Shown one piece after another: positions 1 through 7,006 of a stretch of 7,107 bases of DNA; the stretch's first letter is position 1; each line of letters opens with the position of its first letter. Origin of the DNA: Flavisolibacter sp. GTDB taxonomy: Bacteria; Bacteroidota; Bacteroidia; Chitinophagales; Chitinophagaceae. The DNA lies in the NCBI GenBank assembly GCA_025936195.1, contig JAICTW010000123.1:1-7107 (forward strand), read 5' to 3'. The notes under the pieces were generated by a model. The model worked only from the letters and a program-made list of their open reading frames with translations. It did no database searches and was not told the origin of the DNA. The position numbers and the translations under genes were made by a program.

Positions 1-179
1 ATTGCAGAAAAATAGCTGAACTGCATAAAGGAAGAATATGGGTGGAATCTACTCCGGGTGAAGGAAGTACCTTCCTGTTTACATTGAAAGAAATTGATCT
101 GGCTACCACGTATGGAAGAAAATCTTCGGTAGAATCTTTACAGCTTCTCAATAACGGTATCACCGTATCAAAAGGGTAG
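1..179 (+). CDS. Sensor histidine kinase, C-terminal fragment (5' end outside window)
   Basis: The plus strand is open from the window edge (frame beginning at base 3; bases 1-2 belong to a split codon) to a TAG at 177-179, giving 58 residues. It begins [16 protein letters not shown] and continues [13 protein letters not shown]. This is the end of a HATPase_c domain: the helix after the G2 box (usually GLxxCRKIxxxH), the G-x-I/L-W-V-E-S strand, and the G-x-G-S-x-F hairpin followed by the last strand. In histidine kinases this domain binds ATP and phosphorylates the HisKA histidine. About 30 residues without a recognisable domain follow the last strand, so no receiver or further sensor domain is attached at this end. 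The sensor part and any partner regulator lie outside the window. Its last 20 bases overlap the 3' end of the convergent minus-strand gene. The kinase assignment is firm; its signal cannot be told. Confidence 0.88.
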   Translation, partial: CRKIAELHKGRIWVESTPGEGSTFLFTLKEIDLATTYGRKSSVESLQLLNNGITVSKG

Positions 180-2109
180 TTCCTTTTCTGATATAAGTTT
201 GTCCGTCAACACCTAAAGCCTGAACCACCCATACCACTACATCTGAGGGTTGCTGGCTACCGTTTACCTTGCCGTCCCAGCCGGAATATTTTGTACTGGT
301 TTCAAATAGCAATTGTCCCCAACGGTTATACACTCTGAAAAACTGGAGGTCTTTCATACCCATTAAGGTAGGTCTTAAAACATCGTTTAATCCGTCACTG
401 TTGGGAGTGAAGGCAGAAGGCACATAAACATCCGCAGCCTTAATGATCTTTACGAGTTGCGAATCTACAGTGACGCAGCCGGTGTTTGTTTTAATTTGTA
501 TAGTGTATAAGCTTTCGGTTGTTCCCTTGAACAAAGGCGAGACCTTGGTGGGATCATCTAAATTGGCAGGAGGATTCCATAGCACATCCGAGCCAAAAGT
601 TCGGGCTGTAAGCCGGTAAGGCAAATTGGAAACCGCATATTCTGTTGGGTAAGCAATTCCGGGCCTTGCCCTGTCAATAAAAACAGGTTGTTTTTCTGTG
701 TTGATAACACAACCCTCCGCACTTACAATGATGGCATAATAGGAACCTGATTGCGTAATCTTTAGTCTGTCTTGAATGGCTCCCCTTATCTGAATATCGT
801 CCCTGTACCACTGAATGCTGTCAGAAGGATCAACATGCAACACAGCGCTGTCACCAAAGCCTGTACAGAAAGTGTCCTTTCCCTCGAGTTGCATTTGATT
901 GCTGACACTCGATGCCGTTACTAAAACCGTATCTGTTGTAAGACATCCTCCGCCAAGACTATGCGAGGTGAGTATATAATTAGTAGTCTGATCCGGCTTC
1001 GCTAATGGATTTGAAATATCCGGCTTCGTTAATCCTATTGCCGGTATCCAGCTATAAACAAAGCCCGCTTTGGGCGGGGCACCAATTTGCACCGACTCAT
1101 TATTGCAGGAAAGCTTATCAGGACCGGCAACAGCACGAACATGTAAGGTGTCAAGAAGTTTCGCATATAAGGTATCCAGGCAACCATAACCACTGTAAGG
1201 CACGATCTCTAAAGCAATAGTAGTTCCATTAGCCGGCGGAGGTGATACAATAAGCGTTTGTTCTTTGCCCAGCACCTGATTGAAATTATTATTGTACCAT
1301 GTGTAGCCCTGATAACCATAAGGACCAACAATATTTACAGCCGTATCATCAGGGCAATAGCTGGCGCCAACAAATTCATCACTGCATTCCGAATTCACAT
1401 CTATATAAGCATATCCAAAATGCCGCCTGAATGTGCAATCGGCTGTTTTAAAAAAAAGCTTGATCCTTTTTCCGGCATGGCCATTTAAATTAATAGTTAC
1501 TGCCGACCAATCCTTACACCAGATAGGTGTTCCGTCGTCACCAGATACTTGCGAAACATAGAAACCCGGAAGCACAGAACCGTAGGGAATGAAGGTAAAG
1601 GAAGAACAGCTTATAAGCGAGTTGTCAGATTCATCGGTGATCTCTACAACCATTCTTGGTTGTTGAAACTGCTGGTGATTGGGATCCTGAAACACCACAG
1701 CATAATAGTACATCAATGAAAATACATTTCTGTTGGCCGGAATGGTGAACTCATAAGAGACGCCCTCAGCTTCTCCTCCTCCCTGATCATTTCCAAGCCG
1801 TATCGAATGTCCGCTGCCGTTAGGACAATTCACTGAGAAGCCTCCGTATGGATCAAGCAAACCAGAGTTGGCCGTGTACATGGTATGTCTTCCCGTAATC
1901 GGGCCAGAGACAGAGAGGTTGATTTCATTTGCATCGTTGACAGCGGCAGTATAGCCCGTGTAGCAGGTCCATCCATTGAAATTGCCATACTCAAAATCAA
2001 TATTGGGAGGACACTGGGCAAAGACAACAACCTGTATAAAAATAGAAAGAAGGGTAAAACAGAAATGGTACGGTCTTCTTTTTTTACTAAGGTTGGCGGA
2101 GTTTCGCAC
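160..2109 (-). CDS. Secreted multidomain surface protein with gliding-motility (CHU_C, type B) C-terminal domain, T9SS client
   Basis: A 649-residue protein. Residues 1-32 form a signal peptide (KKRR, then a hydrophobic stretch to VVVFAQ, likely cleaved before C33). Residues 33-245 are a Cys-rich N-terminal region starting [15 protein letters not shown], a pattern common in Bacteroidota surface proteins. About 250-325, 326-400 and 401-478 are Ig/PKD-like modules, the second with the familiar YSWIPAIGL and TTNYILTS signatures, the third with QWYRDD and QSGSYYAI. A fourth module without the leading Cys spans 479-556. Residues 560-649 are the CHU_C domain ([37 protein letters not shown], ending KGTTLLIR). 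In this family such type B domains direct export by the type IX secretion system to the cell surface, often with a SprF-like partner. The start codon is GTG: an in-frame TAG lies seven codons upstream and no ATG occurs before the end of the signal peptide. The ligand is unknown; no enzymatic domain was recognised. Confidence 0.92.
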   Translation of the reverse strand: MRNSANLSKKRRPYHFCFTLLSIFIQVVVFAQCPPNIDFEYGNFNGWTCYTGYTAAVNDANEINLSVSGPITGRHTMYTANSGLLDPYGGFSVNCPNGSGHSIRLGNDQGGGEAEGVSYEFTIPANRNVFSLMYYYAVVFQDPNHQQFQQPRMVVEITDESDNSLISCSSFTFIPYGSVLPGFYVSQVSGDDGTPIWCKDWSAVTINLNGHAGKRIKLFFKTADCTFRRHFGYAYIDVNSECSDEFVGASYCPDDTAVNIVGPYGYQGYTWYNNNFNQVLGKEQTLIVSPPPANGTTIALEIVPYSGYGCLDTLYAKLLDTLHVRAVAGPDKLSCNNESVQIGAPPKAGFVYSWIPAIGLTKPDISNPLAKPDQTTNYILTSHSLGGGCLTTDTVLVTASSVSNQMQLEGKDTFCTGFGDSAVLHVDPSDSIQWYRDDIQIRGAIQDRLKITQSGSYYAIIVSAEGCVINTEKQPVFIDRARPGIAYPTEYAVSNLPYRLTARTFGSDVLWNPPANLDDPTKVSPLFKGTTESLYTIQIKTNTGCVTVDSQLVKIIKAADVYVPSAFTPNSDGLNDVLRPTLMGMKDLQFFRVYNRWGQLLFETSTKYSGWDGKVNGSQQPSDVVVWVVQALGVDGQTYIRKGTTLLIR

Positions 2110-2128
2110 TTTGGAAGGGTTTGTCTAT

Positions 2129-2157
2129 TAAAGATAAAATTTAATTCCTTTGGTCAA
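2129..2157 (-). promoter_or_regulatory. Candidate Bacteroidota-type promoter for the CHU_C surface protein gene
   Basis: Read on the minus strand, TTTTG (its TTG at 2157-2155) is followed after 18 bases by TATCTTTA (2136-2129). This resembles the Bacteroidota primary-sigma consensus, a TTG/TTTG at about -33 and TAnnTTTG at about -7, with one mismatch in the last base of the -7 element. The predicted transcript would start near 2126-2122 and leave a leader of only about 12-17 bases before the GTG start at 2109. The match is by eye in an AT-rich region, so chance occurrence is quite possible. Confidence 0.35.
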
Positions 2158-2180
2158 AACAGTGATTTTAAATTCTTCTT

Positions 2181-2232
2181 TTGAATACGGTTCAATAAAA
2201 TAAAGGTTGCAGGTGGAGCATTGAACTTCAAT
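2181..2232. repeat. Two related inverted repeats (TTGAA...TTCAAT) in the divergent intergenic region
   Basis: Positions 2181-2195 read TTGAA, five bases, TTCAA, followed by T. Positions 2220-2232 read ATTGAA, one base, TTCAAT, a perfect 6-bp-arm palindrome around a central C. The two share the half-sites TTGAA and TTCAAT and lie 24 bases apart between the divergent starts at 2109 and 2379. Such an arrangement could be a pair of dimer-binding operator sites, but the half-sites are short and AT-rich and the spacers differ. Apart from these and the promoter candidate at 2129-2157, I see nothing specific in 2110-2378; no convincing promoter for the plus-strand lipoprotein gene was found. Confidence 0.35.
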
Positions 2233-2378
2233 AATCAGCAGGGAAAACTACTCTTGCATGATAAATTTTTTGAGGGTATATTGTACTCTGTTTATCACAA
2301 AAAATAAAAACAATATCCGTTAAACTAATGTGACGAGTCAAAAGTCTATGGCTCATTACTAATTAAAAACAAGACCCT

Positions 2379-3311
2379 ATGCAAATCAACTTCCGCTTTT
2401 TGCCGGTTCTTACACTGGCTGTTATCACCACATTTACCGCTTGTAAAAAAGATTCAAAGCCTGATAATTCCACAACAGAAATGGAAACACAGGCGGATGA
2501 TCAAAACCGAGTATCCACCCAGATTGATGCCGCCACTAATGATGCCAGTTTTGCTATAGAAAGTGCCGCTGCGTTTACAGGAAGAGTGCAAGGCCCTTCT
2601 ATCACCATCTGTGATGCGACTATATCTTTTGATACCGCTAACAATCAAAGAAAAGCTACGATTATCTACGATGGTTCTACCACCTGTAATGGCAGCTACA
2701 GCCGCACAGGTACAATAACTGTTTCTATGTCTCCCAACTTGCATTGGAAAGACCAGGGTGCCCAGATAGCTCTTACTTATCAGAACTTGAAAATCACAAG
2801 GACCAGTGATAAGAAAAGCATTACCATCAATGGTTCACATACCATCACTAATTTAAGTGGCGGATTATTGTTTACATTATCCGGACAGCAATCCATTACA
2901 CACGCCATTGCCAGCGATGGCATGTCCATCACATTTGACGATGGTTCCACACAAACATGGAAAGTAGCCAGAAGAAGAGTTTATACAAAAGAAAATAACA
3001 AATATGTTCTTTCTATCACTGGAGATCATACAGATGGTACTAACGATAAGATTGCCGAATGGGGGTTGACCCGTTTTGGTCATGCCTTTACCACTTCCAT
3101 TACGGAGCCATTGGTGATTCGTGAAGATTGTTTTTACCGCCTTACTTCCGGCGAAGTAAAACATGAAGGCTTTGGTACTGCAACAGCAACCTTTGGCTTG
3201 GATGCTAATGGTAATCCTACTGCATGTCCGGGCCTCACCGGTCATTACTATTTTAAATTAGTTTGGACAGGACCTAATGGGGCTAGTGCAAGCGCTACTT
3301 TGCCTTATTAA
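2379..3311 (+). CDS. Putative cell-envelope lipoprotein of unknown function
   Basis: A 310-residue protein with a lipoprotein signal peptide: M1-A21 is short and hydrophobic, then a lipobox-like F-T-A-C with C22 as the probable lipidated residue (F rather than L at -3 is a mild departure). The following KKDSKPD is typical of Bacteroidota lipoproteins; whether it serves as a surface-export signal is inference. A Gln/Asp/Ala-rich linker runs to about residue 65. The rest reads as beta-rich: residues 92-165 carry YDGSTTCNGSYSRTGTITVS and INGSHTITNLSGG, and residues 190-265 carry a second similar block (RRRVYTKE, LSITGDHTDG, IREDCFYRLTSGEVKHEG). Cysteines at 78, 103, 251 and 283 could form two disulfides. 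From memory, this resembles a widespread uncharacterised family of Bacteroidota lipoproteins, but I cannot name it. ATG at 2379 gives the signal peptide at the expected place. A terminator follows 23 bases after the stop, so it is probably transcribed alone. Confidence 0.82.
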   Translation: MQINFRFLPVLTLAVITTFTACKKDSKPDNSTTEMETQADDQNRVSTQIDAATNDASFAIESAAAFTGRVQGPSITICDATISFDTANNQRKATIIYDGSTTCNGSYSRTGTITVSMSPNLHWKDQGAQIALTYQNLKITRTSDKKSITINGSHTITNLSGGLLFTLSGQQSITHAIASDGMSITFDDGSTQTWKVARRRVYTKENNKYVLSITGDHTDGTNDKIAEWGLTRFGHAFTTSITEPLVIREDCFYRLTSGEVKHEGFGTATATFGLDANGNPTACPGLTGHYYFKLVWTGPNGASASATLPY

Positions 3312-3334
3312 AACCTAGTTTATAAAATTGTTGT

Positions 3335-3364
3335 AAACCGTCTCTCGCAAGGAGGCGGTTTTTG
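3335..3364 (+). terminator. Intrinsic terminator after the lipoprotein gene
   Basis: The arms AAACCGTCTC (3335-3344) and GAGGCGGTTT (3352-3361) form a 10-bp stem with a single T-G wobble and a 7-base loop, running directly into TTTTTG (3359-3364). It lies 23 bases after the lipoprotein stop codon. The opposite strand has only a short, interrupted T run, so it should work for plus-strand transcripts. It separates the lipoprotein gene from the decarboxylase gene. Confidence 0.85.
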
Positions 3365-3431
3365 TTATGCATAAATGATCAGCAGTGCTTCACAAAAAAT
3401 CGCAACAGGTTTTTGATCGTATTTTTGAAAC

Positions 3432-4850
3432 ATGCAAAACCTTCAATCCTTAGAAAGCATTTCACGCAAACTCGATCCTGACGAAGAGCAACGATCATCC
3501 ATATTGAAAGAAGTAATCGCTTATACCAATCAATTTTTAAATGAACTTCCCAATGCTCCGGGTTATGGCCAGGGCAATTTTGAAAAACTTTCTTCACTGA
3601 AAATAGAAGAGGAGGGAAAGCCTGCGGAAACCATACTTAATGTATTGAAAACAGAAGTGGACCTTAATGGTATCAGTAGCGCTTCCGGCAGGCACCTGGG
3701 TTTTATACCAGGCGGAGGTTTGTGGGCCAGCGCTTTGGCGGATATGATATCGGACATTACCAACAAATACGCAGGCATTGCTTTTTCCAGTCCTGGTTCT
3801 GTGAAAATAGAAAGCCAGGTGATTCGATGGATGACCAACATCATTGGCTATCCTTCCCGTGCTTATGGCAATTTAACTTCGGGAGGTTCCATTGCTAATT
3901 TAATTGCCGTAAAAGCAGCAAGAGATTTTCATGGCATTGATTCTTCCAATGTAAAAAAAGCGGTCATCTATTTTGGAGAACAAACGCATCACAGTGTTTA
4001 CAAGGCGTTCAACATAACCGGACTTTATGAAGCGGTGCTCCGGAAAATTCCGCTTACAGAAAGTTTCCGAATGAATACAAAAGAGTTGCAGGAGCAAATG
4101 AAAAAAGATAAAACAGACGGTTTATATCCTTTCCTTGTCATTGCTTCTGCCGGAACCACCGACACCGGAGCCGTAGATCCCCTGAATGAAATAGCTGATA
4201 TAGTCGCGCAATACCATGCATGGTTTCATGTGGATGCAGCTTATGGCGGATTTTTTATTCTGCTGGATGAAATGAAAGAAAAATTAAAAGGAATAGAGCG
4301 CAGCGATTCAGTAGTATTGGATCCGCATAAAACTTTATTTCTTCCTTTTGGTTCCGGAGCCGTATTGCTTAGAGACGGGAATGCATTGCTGGCGTCCAAT
4401 TCATCAAAAGCTTCTTATCTGGCCGATACGGAAGGAGTTGAAGACATTAGTCCTGCCGATACGGGCATTGAACTAACACGCCCTAATCGTGGATTAAGAA
4501 TATGGCTTCCTTTACAGCTTTATGGTGTGGCTCCTTTTAAAGCAAGTCTCAGTGAAAAATTAGTACTTAGCAATTATTTCTACGAACAAATAAACAAGAT
4601 GGGTTTTGAAACAGGACCGCAGCCTGATTTAACGGTAAGCATTTTCCGTTATCGTGGCGATGAAAATAATTTCATTAATCAACAGCTGGTAGATGCCATA
4701 CACGAAGATGGAAGGGTATTCCTTTCCTCCACAACCATCAAAGGAAAATTATGGCTGCGATGTGCAGTAGTAAGCCATCGAACACACAAGGAAGAAATTG
4801 ACCTGACCTTGCAAATGATAGGGGAGAACGTGAAGAAGATTGTGACGTGA
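3432..4850 (+). CDS. Pyridoxal-phosphate-dependent group II decarboxylase (aromatic amino acid / glutamate decarboxylase family)
   Basis: A 472-residue cytoplasmic enzyme, full length for the family (about 470-500). In order: the N-terminal helix region with SGRHLGFIPGGG (85-96); TSGGSIANLIAV (149-160), which binds the PLP phosphate; EQTHHSVYKA (183-192), with H186 placed to stack on the PLP ring; SAGTTDTGAVDP (239-250); HVDAAYGG (266-273), with D268 to pair with the pyridine nitrogen; and DPHK (297-300), with K300 as the Schiff-base lysine. RGLRIWLPLQLYG (353-365) starts the C-terminal domain. All core PLP contacts are present, so an active fold-type I enzyme releasing CO2 from an L-amino acid is expected. 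The substrate cannot be set from sequence: aromatic amino acids, glutamate, aspartate and diaminobutyrate are all used in this family. The mobile-loop segment 331-358 contains no tyrosine (see findings). ATG 3432 is the only reasonable start; the next in-frame Met is residue 104. It has a terminator on each side and no co-directional neighbour within one transcript, so it is probably monocistronic. Confidence 0.93.
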   Translation: MQNLQSLESISRKLDPDEEQRSSILKEVIAYTNQFLNELPNAPGYGQGNFEKLSSLKIEEEGKPAETILNVLKTEVDLNGISSASGRHLGFIPGGGLWASALADMISDITNKYAGIAFSSPGSVKIESQVIRWMTNIIGYPSRAYGNLTSGGSIANLIAVKAARDFHGIDSSNVKKAVIYFGEQTHHSVYKAFNITGLYEAVLRKIPLTESFRMNTKELQEQMKKDKTDGLYPFLVIASAGTTDTGAVDPLNEIADIVAQYHAWFHVDAAYGGFFILLDEMKEKLKGIERSDSVVLDPHKTLFLPFGSGAVLLRDGNALLASNSSKASYLADTEGVEDISPADTGIELTRPNRGLRIWLPLQLYGVAPFKASLSEKLVLSNYFYEQINKMGFETGPQPDLTVSIFRYRGDENNFINQQLVDAIHEDGRVFLSSTTIKGKLWLRCAVVSHRTHKEEIDLTLQMIGENVKKIVT

Positions 4851-4870
4851 TTTTGGTGATTATATTACAA

Positions 4871-4901
4871 CGAAAAAACCTTGCCATCTCTGGCAAGGTT
4901 T
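4871..4901. terminator. Shared terminator between convergent decarboxylase and OmpA-family genes
   Basis: A perfect 11-bp stem, AAACCTTGCCA (4876-4886) and its complement (4891-4901), encloses a TCTC loop. On the minus strand it is followed by a run of six T (complement of A 4873-4878), making a strong intrinsic terminator 20 bases after the stop of the OmpA-family gene. On the plus strand only TTT follows before AAACC, so termination of the decarboxylase transcript, whose stop lies 25 bases before the stem, may be weaker. No other hairpin is present in this 70-base gap, so it probably serves both genes. Confidence 0.85.
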
Positions 4902-4920
4902 AAACCACATGTAAATACTG

Positions 4921-6975
4921 CTATTCTTTGCTTATGTTGATTAATGCTCTTCTGTTTTTGCTTCTTCCTTCTTCATTATCCCTTCCGTTGAGCAGTTCCA
5001 TTTCAACAGGGCAGCAGGAGCCGAAGGATTCAAAGCTTATCCGTGCAGGATCAATTCCTTTCTCAATTAAATAATCCGCACAAGACCTTGCACGTTTATC
5101 GGAAAGTTTTTTATTGTAATCTGCCGATCCTTTCCCATCTGTATAACCGGATATCTGAATTGTAAACGCAGGATTTTCAATCAGCATATTGTAAAGAGAA
5201 TCCAGTTGCATCTTGCTGATCTCTGTAAGATCACTCTTGGCAAAATCAAAATAAACAGTGACTACATTTTCCACTTTCAATACAAATTTCTTTGCAAGGC
5301 ATAATGTCTTATTGTACATAGTATCAGTTTGCCAGTTGGTTTCATTAATGTTTTCAATGCTCACATCAGCAGTGGAATCATTGTATTTTTCCCTGCTTAC
5401 AGAAAGCTGGTGAAGGCTGGCATCATCCGTTAATTCAAATTGATATTTTCCATTTTCAGCAGTAACAGTTTGCAGTGTGTTACCTGCTGCATCTTTCAAT
5501 GTTACCTGTGCGCTGTCAAGAGGTTCGTTGCTCGCACAATCCATTACCATACCTGTAATCATTTTCTTCTTTGGCATTTTGGTAACAGTGTAAGTAGAAA
5601 GACAACATTCAGAGCCACGGTCAGAACTGACAATGGCATTATTCAGGAGAGATTTATTTTCTGTAGCAAAAAAATAAACATCATCACGCGAAGAGTTTAC
5701 AGGATAGCCAAGGTTCTCAGGTGTTTTCCATTCGGTTCCCAATCCTTTAGATGCAAACAGATCATAGCCACCCAGCGTTGGTGTTCTATCCGAAGAAAAT
5801 ACAAGAGTGCCTGTGCTGCTGTGATAAAAAGGAGCTTGTTCGTTTGCAGGAGAATTGATTGTGGCACCAGCGTTTATTGCATCACCTGTAGTGCCATCAG
5901 CCTGAAGCGGTGCATACCAGATATCAAAATTTCCTTTACCACCTTTTCTGTCCGAAGCAAAGAACAAATATTTTCCATCTGCAGAGCAATACGGTTGCTT
6001 ACTATTGTGCGCCGGTTGATTCACACGCATCAATGGTTTTGGCCGGCTCCATCCCTTAGCGGTTTTTGTTGAAAAATAAATAGAAGAAACTACCTGCCCG
6101 TTTTCTTTTTTCCATTGTGTGAAATACAAATATTTGCCATCAGGGCTCATACTGGCTGCACCCTGGTTTATGGTTGAATCAACAGACTCGATGATTACCG
6201 GTTGTATGTTTTGCAGGCCGTCGTTGCTAAGTTGTGATGTGAACAAACGGTTGTGATAAGGATTCATTCCTGCTGCAACCGAATCAGTTTGTGTGCTGGT
6301 GAGGAGGAATTGATTGCCATTAACAGCAACAGGAGCAAACACACCTTTTTCATTTCCGAAAGCAGTATTCAATTTCTGAACATGATATAAAATAGAATCA
6401 GGTCTGGCTAACTGCTCTTTTATAAATTCTAAAGTTTGTCTTTCCTGCAAAGCAGATGCATAAGAAGCATTTCCTTTATCGTAGTTTTCAAAAAAATGTT
6501 TCAGGCTTTCTTCTGCTGTTTGATAGTTGCCCATGCTGCGCTGGCATACAGCATACCAATACAGTGCAGTAGAATATTTTAATGAATCTTTTCCAAAACA
6601 TTGCTGATACAAAGCAGATGCTTCCGTCCAGTAATTGGATAAACGATAGCTCTCTGCCTGTTTGAAAAGAACATCTGTTTTACTTCCATAACTACCCAGC
6701 TTTCCATCCATATTCCTTTTAGCATTCAAAGGAAAATCGCTGAGCGTTTTTTGTTTCACTGGCGGATGCAGGAACTGTCCGTATAAACCGGCTGCAGTAA
6801 AATACTCTCCGGCAGCAAAGTATTGATCGGCTAGCACCAAACGTTTATCAGCCTGGCTTTTTGCCTGCGTCAATAACATGCACCCAAGTGCCAGCAGTAA
6901 AAACCTGCTTGCATTATTTTGTATGTATTGGATTTTTTCCGGAGTATTTTTTTGTAAAATGGAATCGGTCTTCAT
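4921..6975 (-). CDS. PorE-like OmpA-family protein (TPR, PD40 propeller, carboxypeptidase-regulatory-like, OmpA domains)
   Basis: A 684-residue envelope protein. An N-terminal signal (hydrophobic 25-36, likely cleaved after QAKSQA near 42) has an unusually long 24-residue n-region. Residues 43-69, 104-130 and 137-165 are TPR-like helices. Residues 213-454 hold about five PD40/WD40-like blades (for example SPDGKYLYFT 277-286, SADGKYLFFASDRKGGKGNF 331-350, TLVFSSDRTPTLGGYDLF 390-407). Residues 473-540 are a carboxypeptidase-regulatory-like beta sandwich (ITGMVMDCASNEPLDSAQV). Residues 570-684 are an OmpA C-terminal peptidoglycan-binding domain (VYFDFAKSDL, ISGYTDGKGSADYNKKLSDK, SKNRRALINI) with D613 and the RAR/NRR arginines at the usual diaminopimelate contacts. 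This domain order matches Porphyromonas gingivalis PorE, a periplasmic T9SS component, but related proteins are numerous in Bacteroidota and orthology is not shown. PorE is a lipoprotein; here no good lipobox is seen (ALGC at 29-32 lacks the -3 Leu). It follows a PorP/SprF-like gene by 31 bases, suggesting an operon. Confidence 0.9.
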   Translation of the reverse strand: MKTDSILQKNTPEKIQYIQNNASRFLLLALGCMLLTQAKSQADKRLVLADQYFAAGEYFTAAGLYGQFLHPPVKQKTLSDFPLNAKRNMDGKLGSYGSKTDVLFKQAESYRLSNYWTEASALYQQCFGKDSLKYSTALYWYAVCQRSMGNYQTAEESLKHFFENYDKGNASYASALQERQTLEFIKEQLARPDSILYHVQKLNTAFGNEKGVFAPVAVNGNQFLLTSTQTDSVAAGMNPYHNRLFTSQLSNDGLQNIQPVIIESVDSTINQGAASMSPDGKYLYFTQWKKENGQVVSSIYFSTKTAKGWSRPKPLMRVNQPAHNSKQPYCSADGKYLFFASDRKGGKGNFDIWYAPLQADGTTGDAINAGATINSPANEQAPFYHSSTGTLVFSSDRTPTLGGYDLFASKGLGTEWKTPENLGYPVNSSRDDVYFFATENKSLLNNAIVSSDRGSECCLSTYTVTKMPKKKMITGMVMDCASNEPLDSAQVTLKDAAGNTLQTVTAENGKYQFELTDDASLHQLSVSREKYNDSTADVSIENINETNWQTDTMYNKTLCLAKKFVLKVENVVTVYFDFAKSDLTEISKMQLDSLYNMLIENPAFTIQISGYTDGKGSADYNKKLSDKRARSCADYLIEKGIDPARISFESFGSCCPVEMELLNGRDNEEGRSKNRRALINISKE

Positions 6976-7006
6976 ATTGTTTGGATCAAACTTTTAATGA
7001 ATGTTT

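Noticed and set aside
154..166. ACGGT-ATC-ACCGT hairpin at the convergent gene ends
   Set aside because: Only a 5-bp stem with a 3-base loop and no T run on either strand; it lies within coding sequence of both genes, so I do not call it a terminator.
1885..2184. 99-codon plus-strand frame across the start of the CHU_C gene
   Set aside because: Mostly antisense to the signal peptide and N-terminal domain of the CHU_C protein; the translation is basic and low in recognisable structure, with no start signals.
2262..2284. TAAATTTT and TATATTGT as -7 elements for the lipoprotein gene
   Set aside because: Each has one or more mismatches and neither has a TTG/TTTG at about 19 bases upstream; in such AT-rich sequence these are expected by chance.
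2454..2744. 96-codon minus-strand frame inside the lipoprotein gene
   Set aside because: Antisense shadow of a gene with a clear signal peptide, lipid cysteine and terminator.
5440..6072. 210-codon open frame on the plus strand
   Set aside because: It lies wholly antisense to the PorE-like gene, whose domain matches are unambiguous. Its Cys/Arg/Ile-rich translation resembles no domain and is typical of a shadow frame.
6987..6994. AAAGTTTG (minus strand) as a -7 element for the OmpA-family gene
   Set aside because: The first base mismatches the consensus, no TTG lies at suitable spacing, and the 31-base gap to the upstream gene makes co-transcription more likely.
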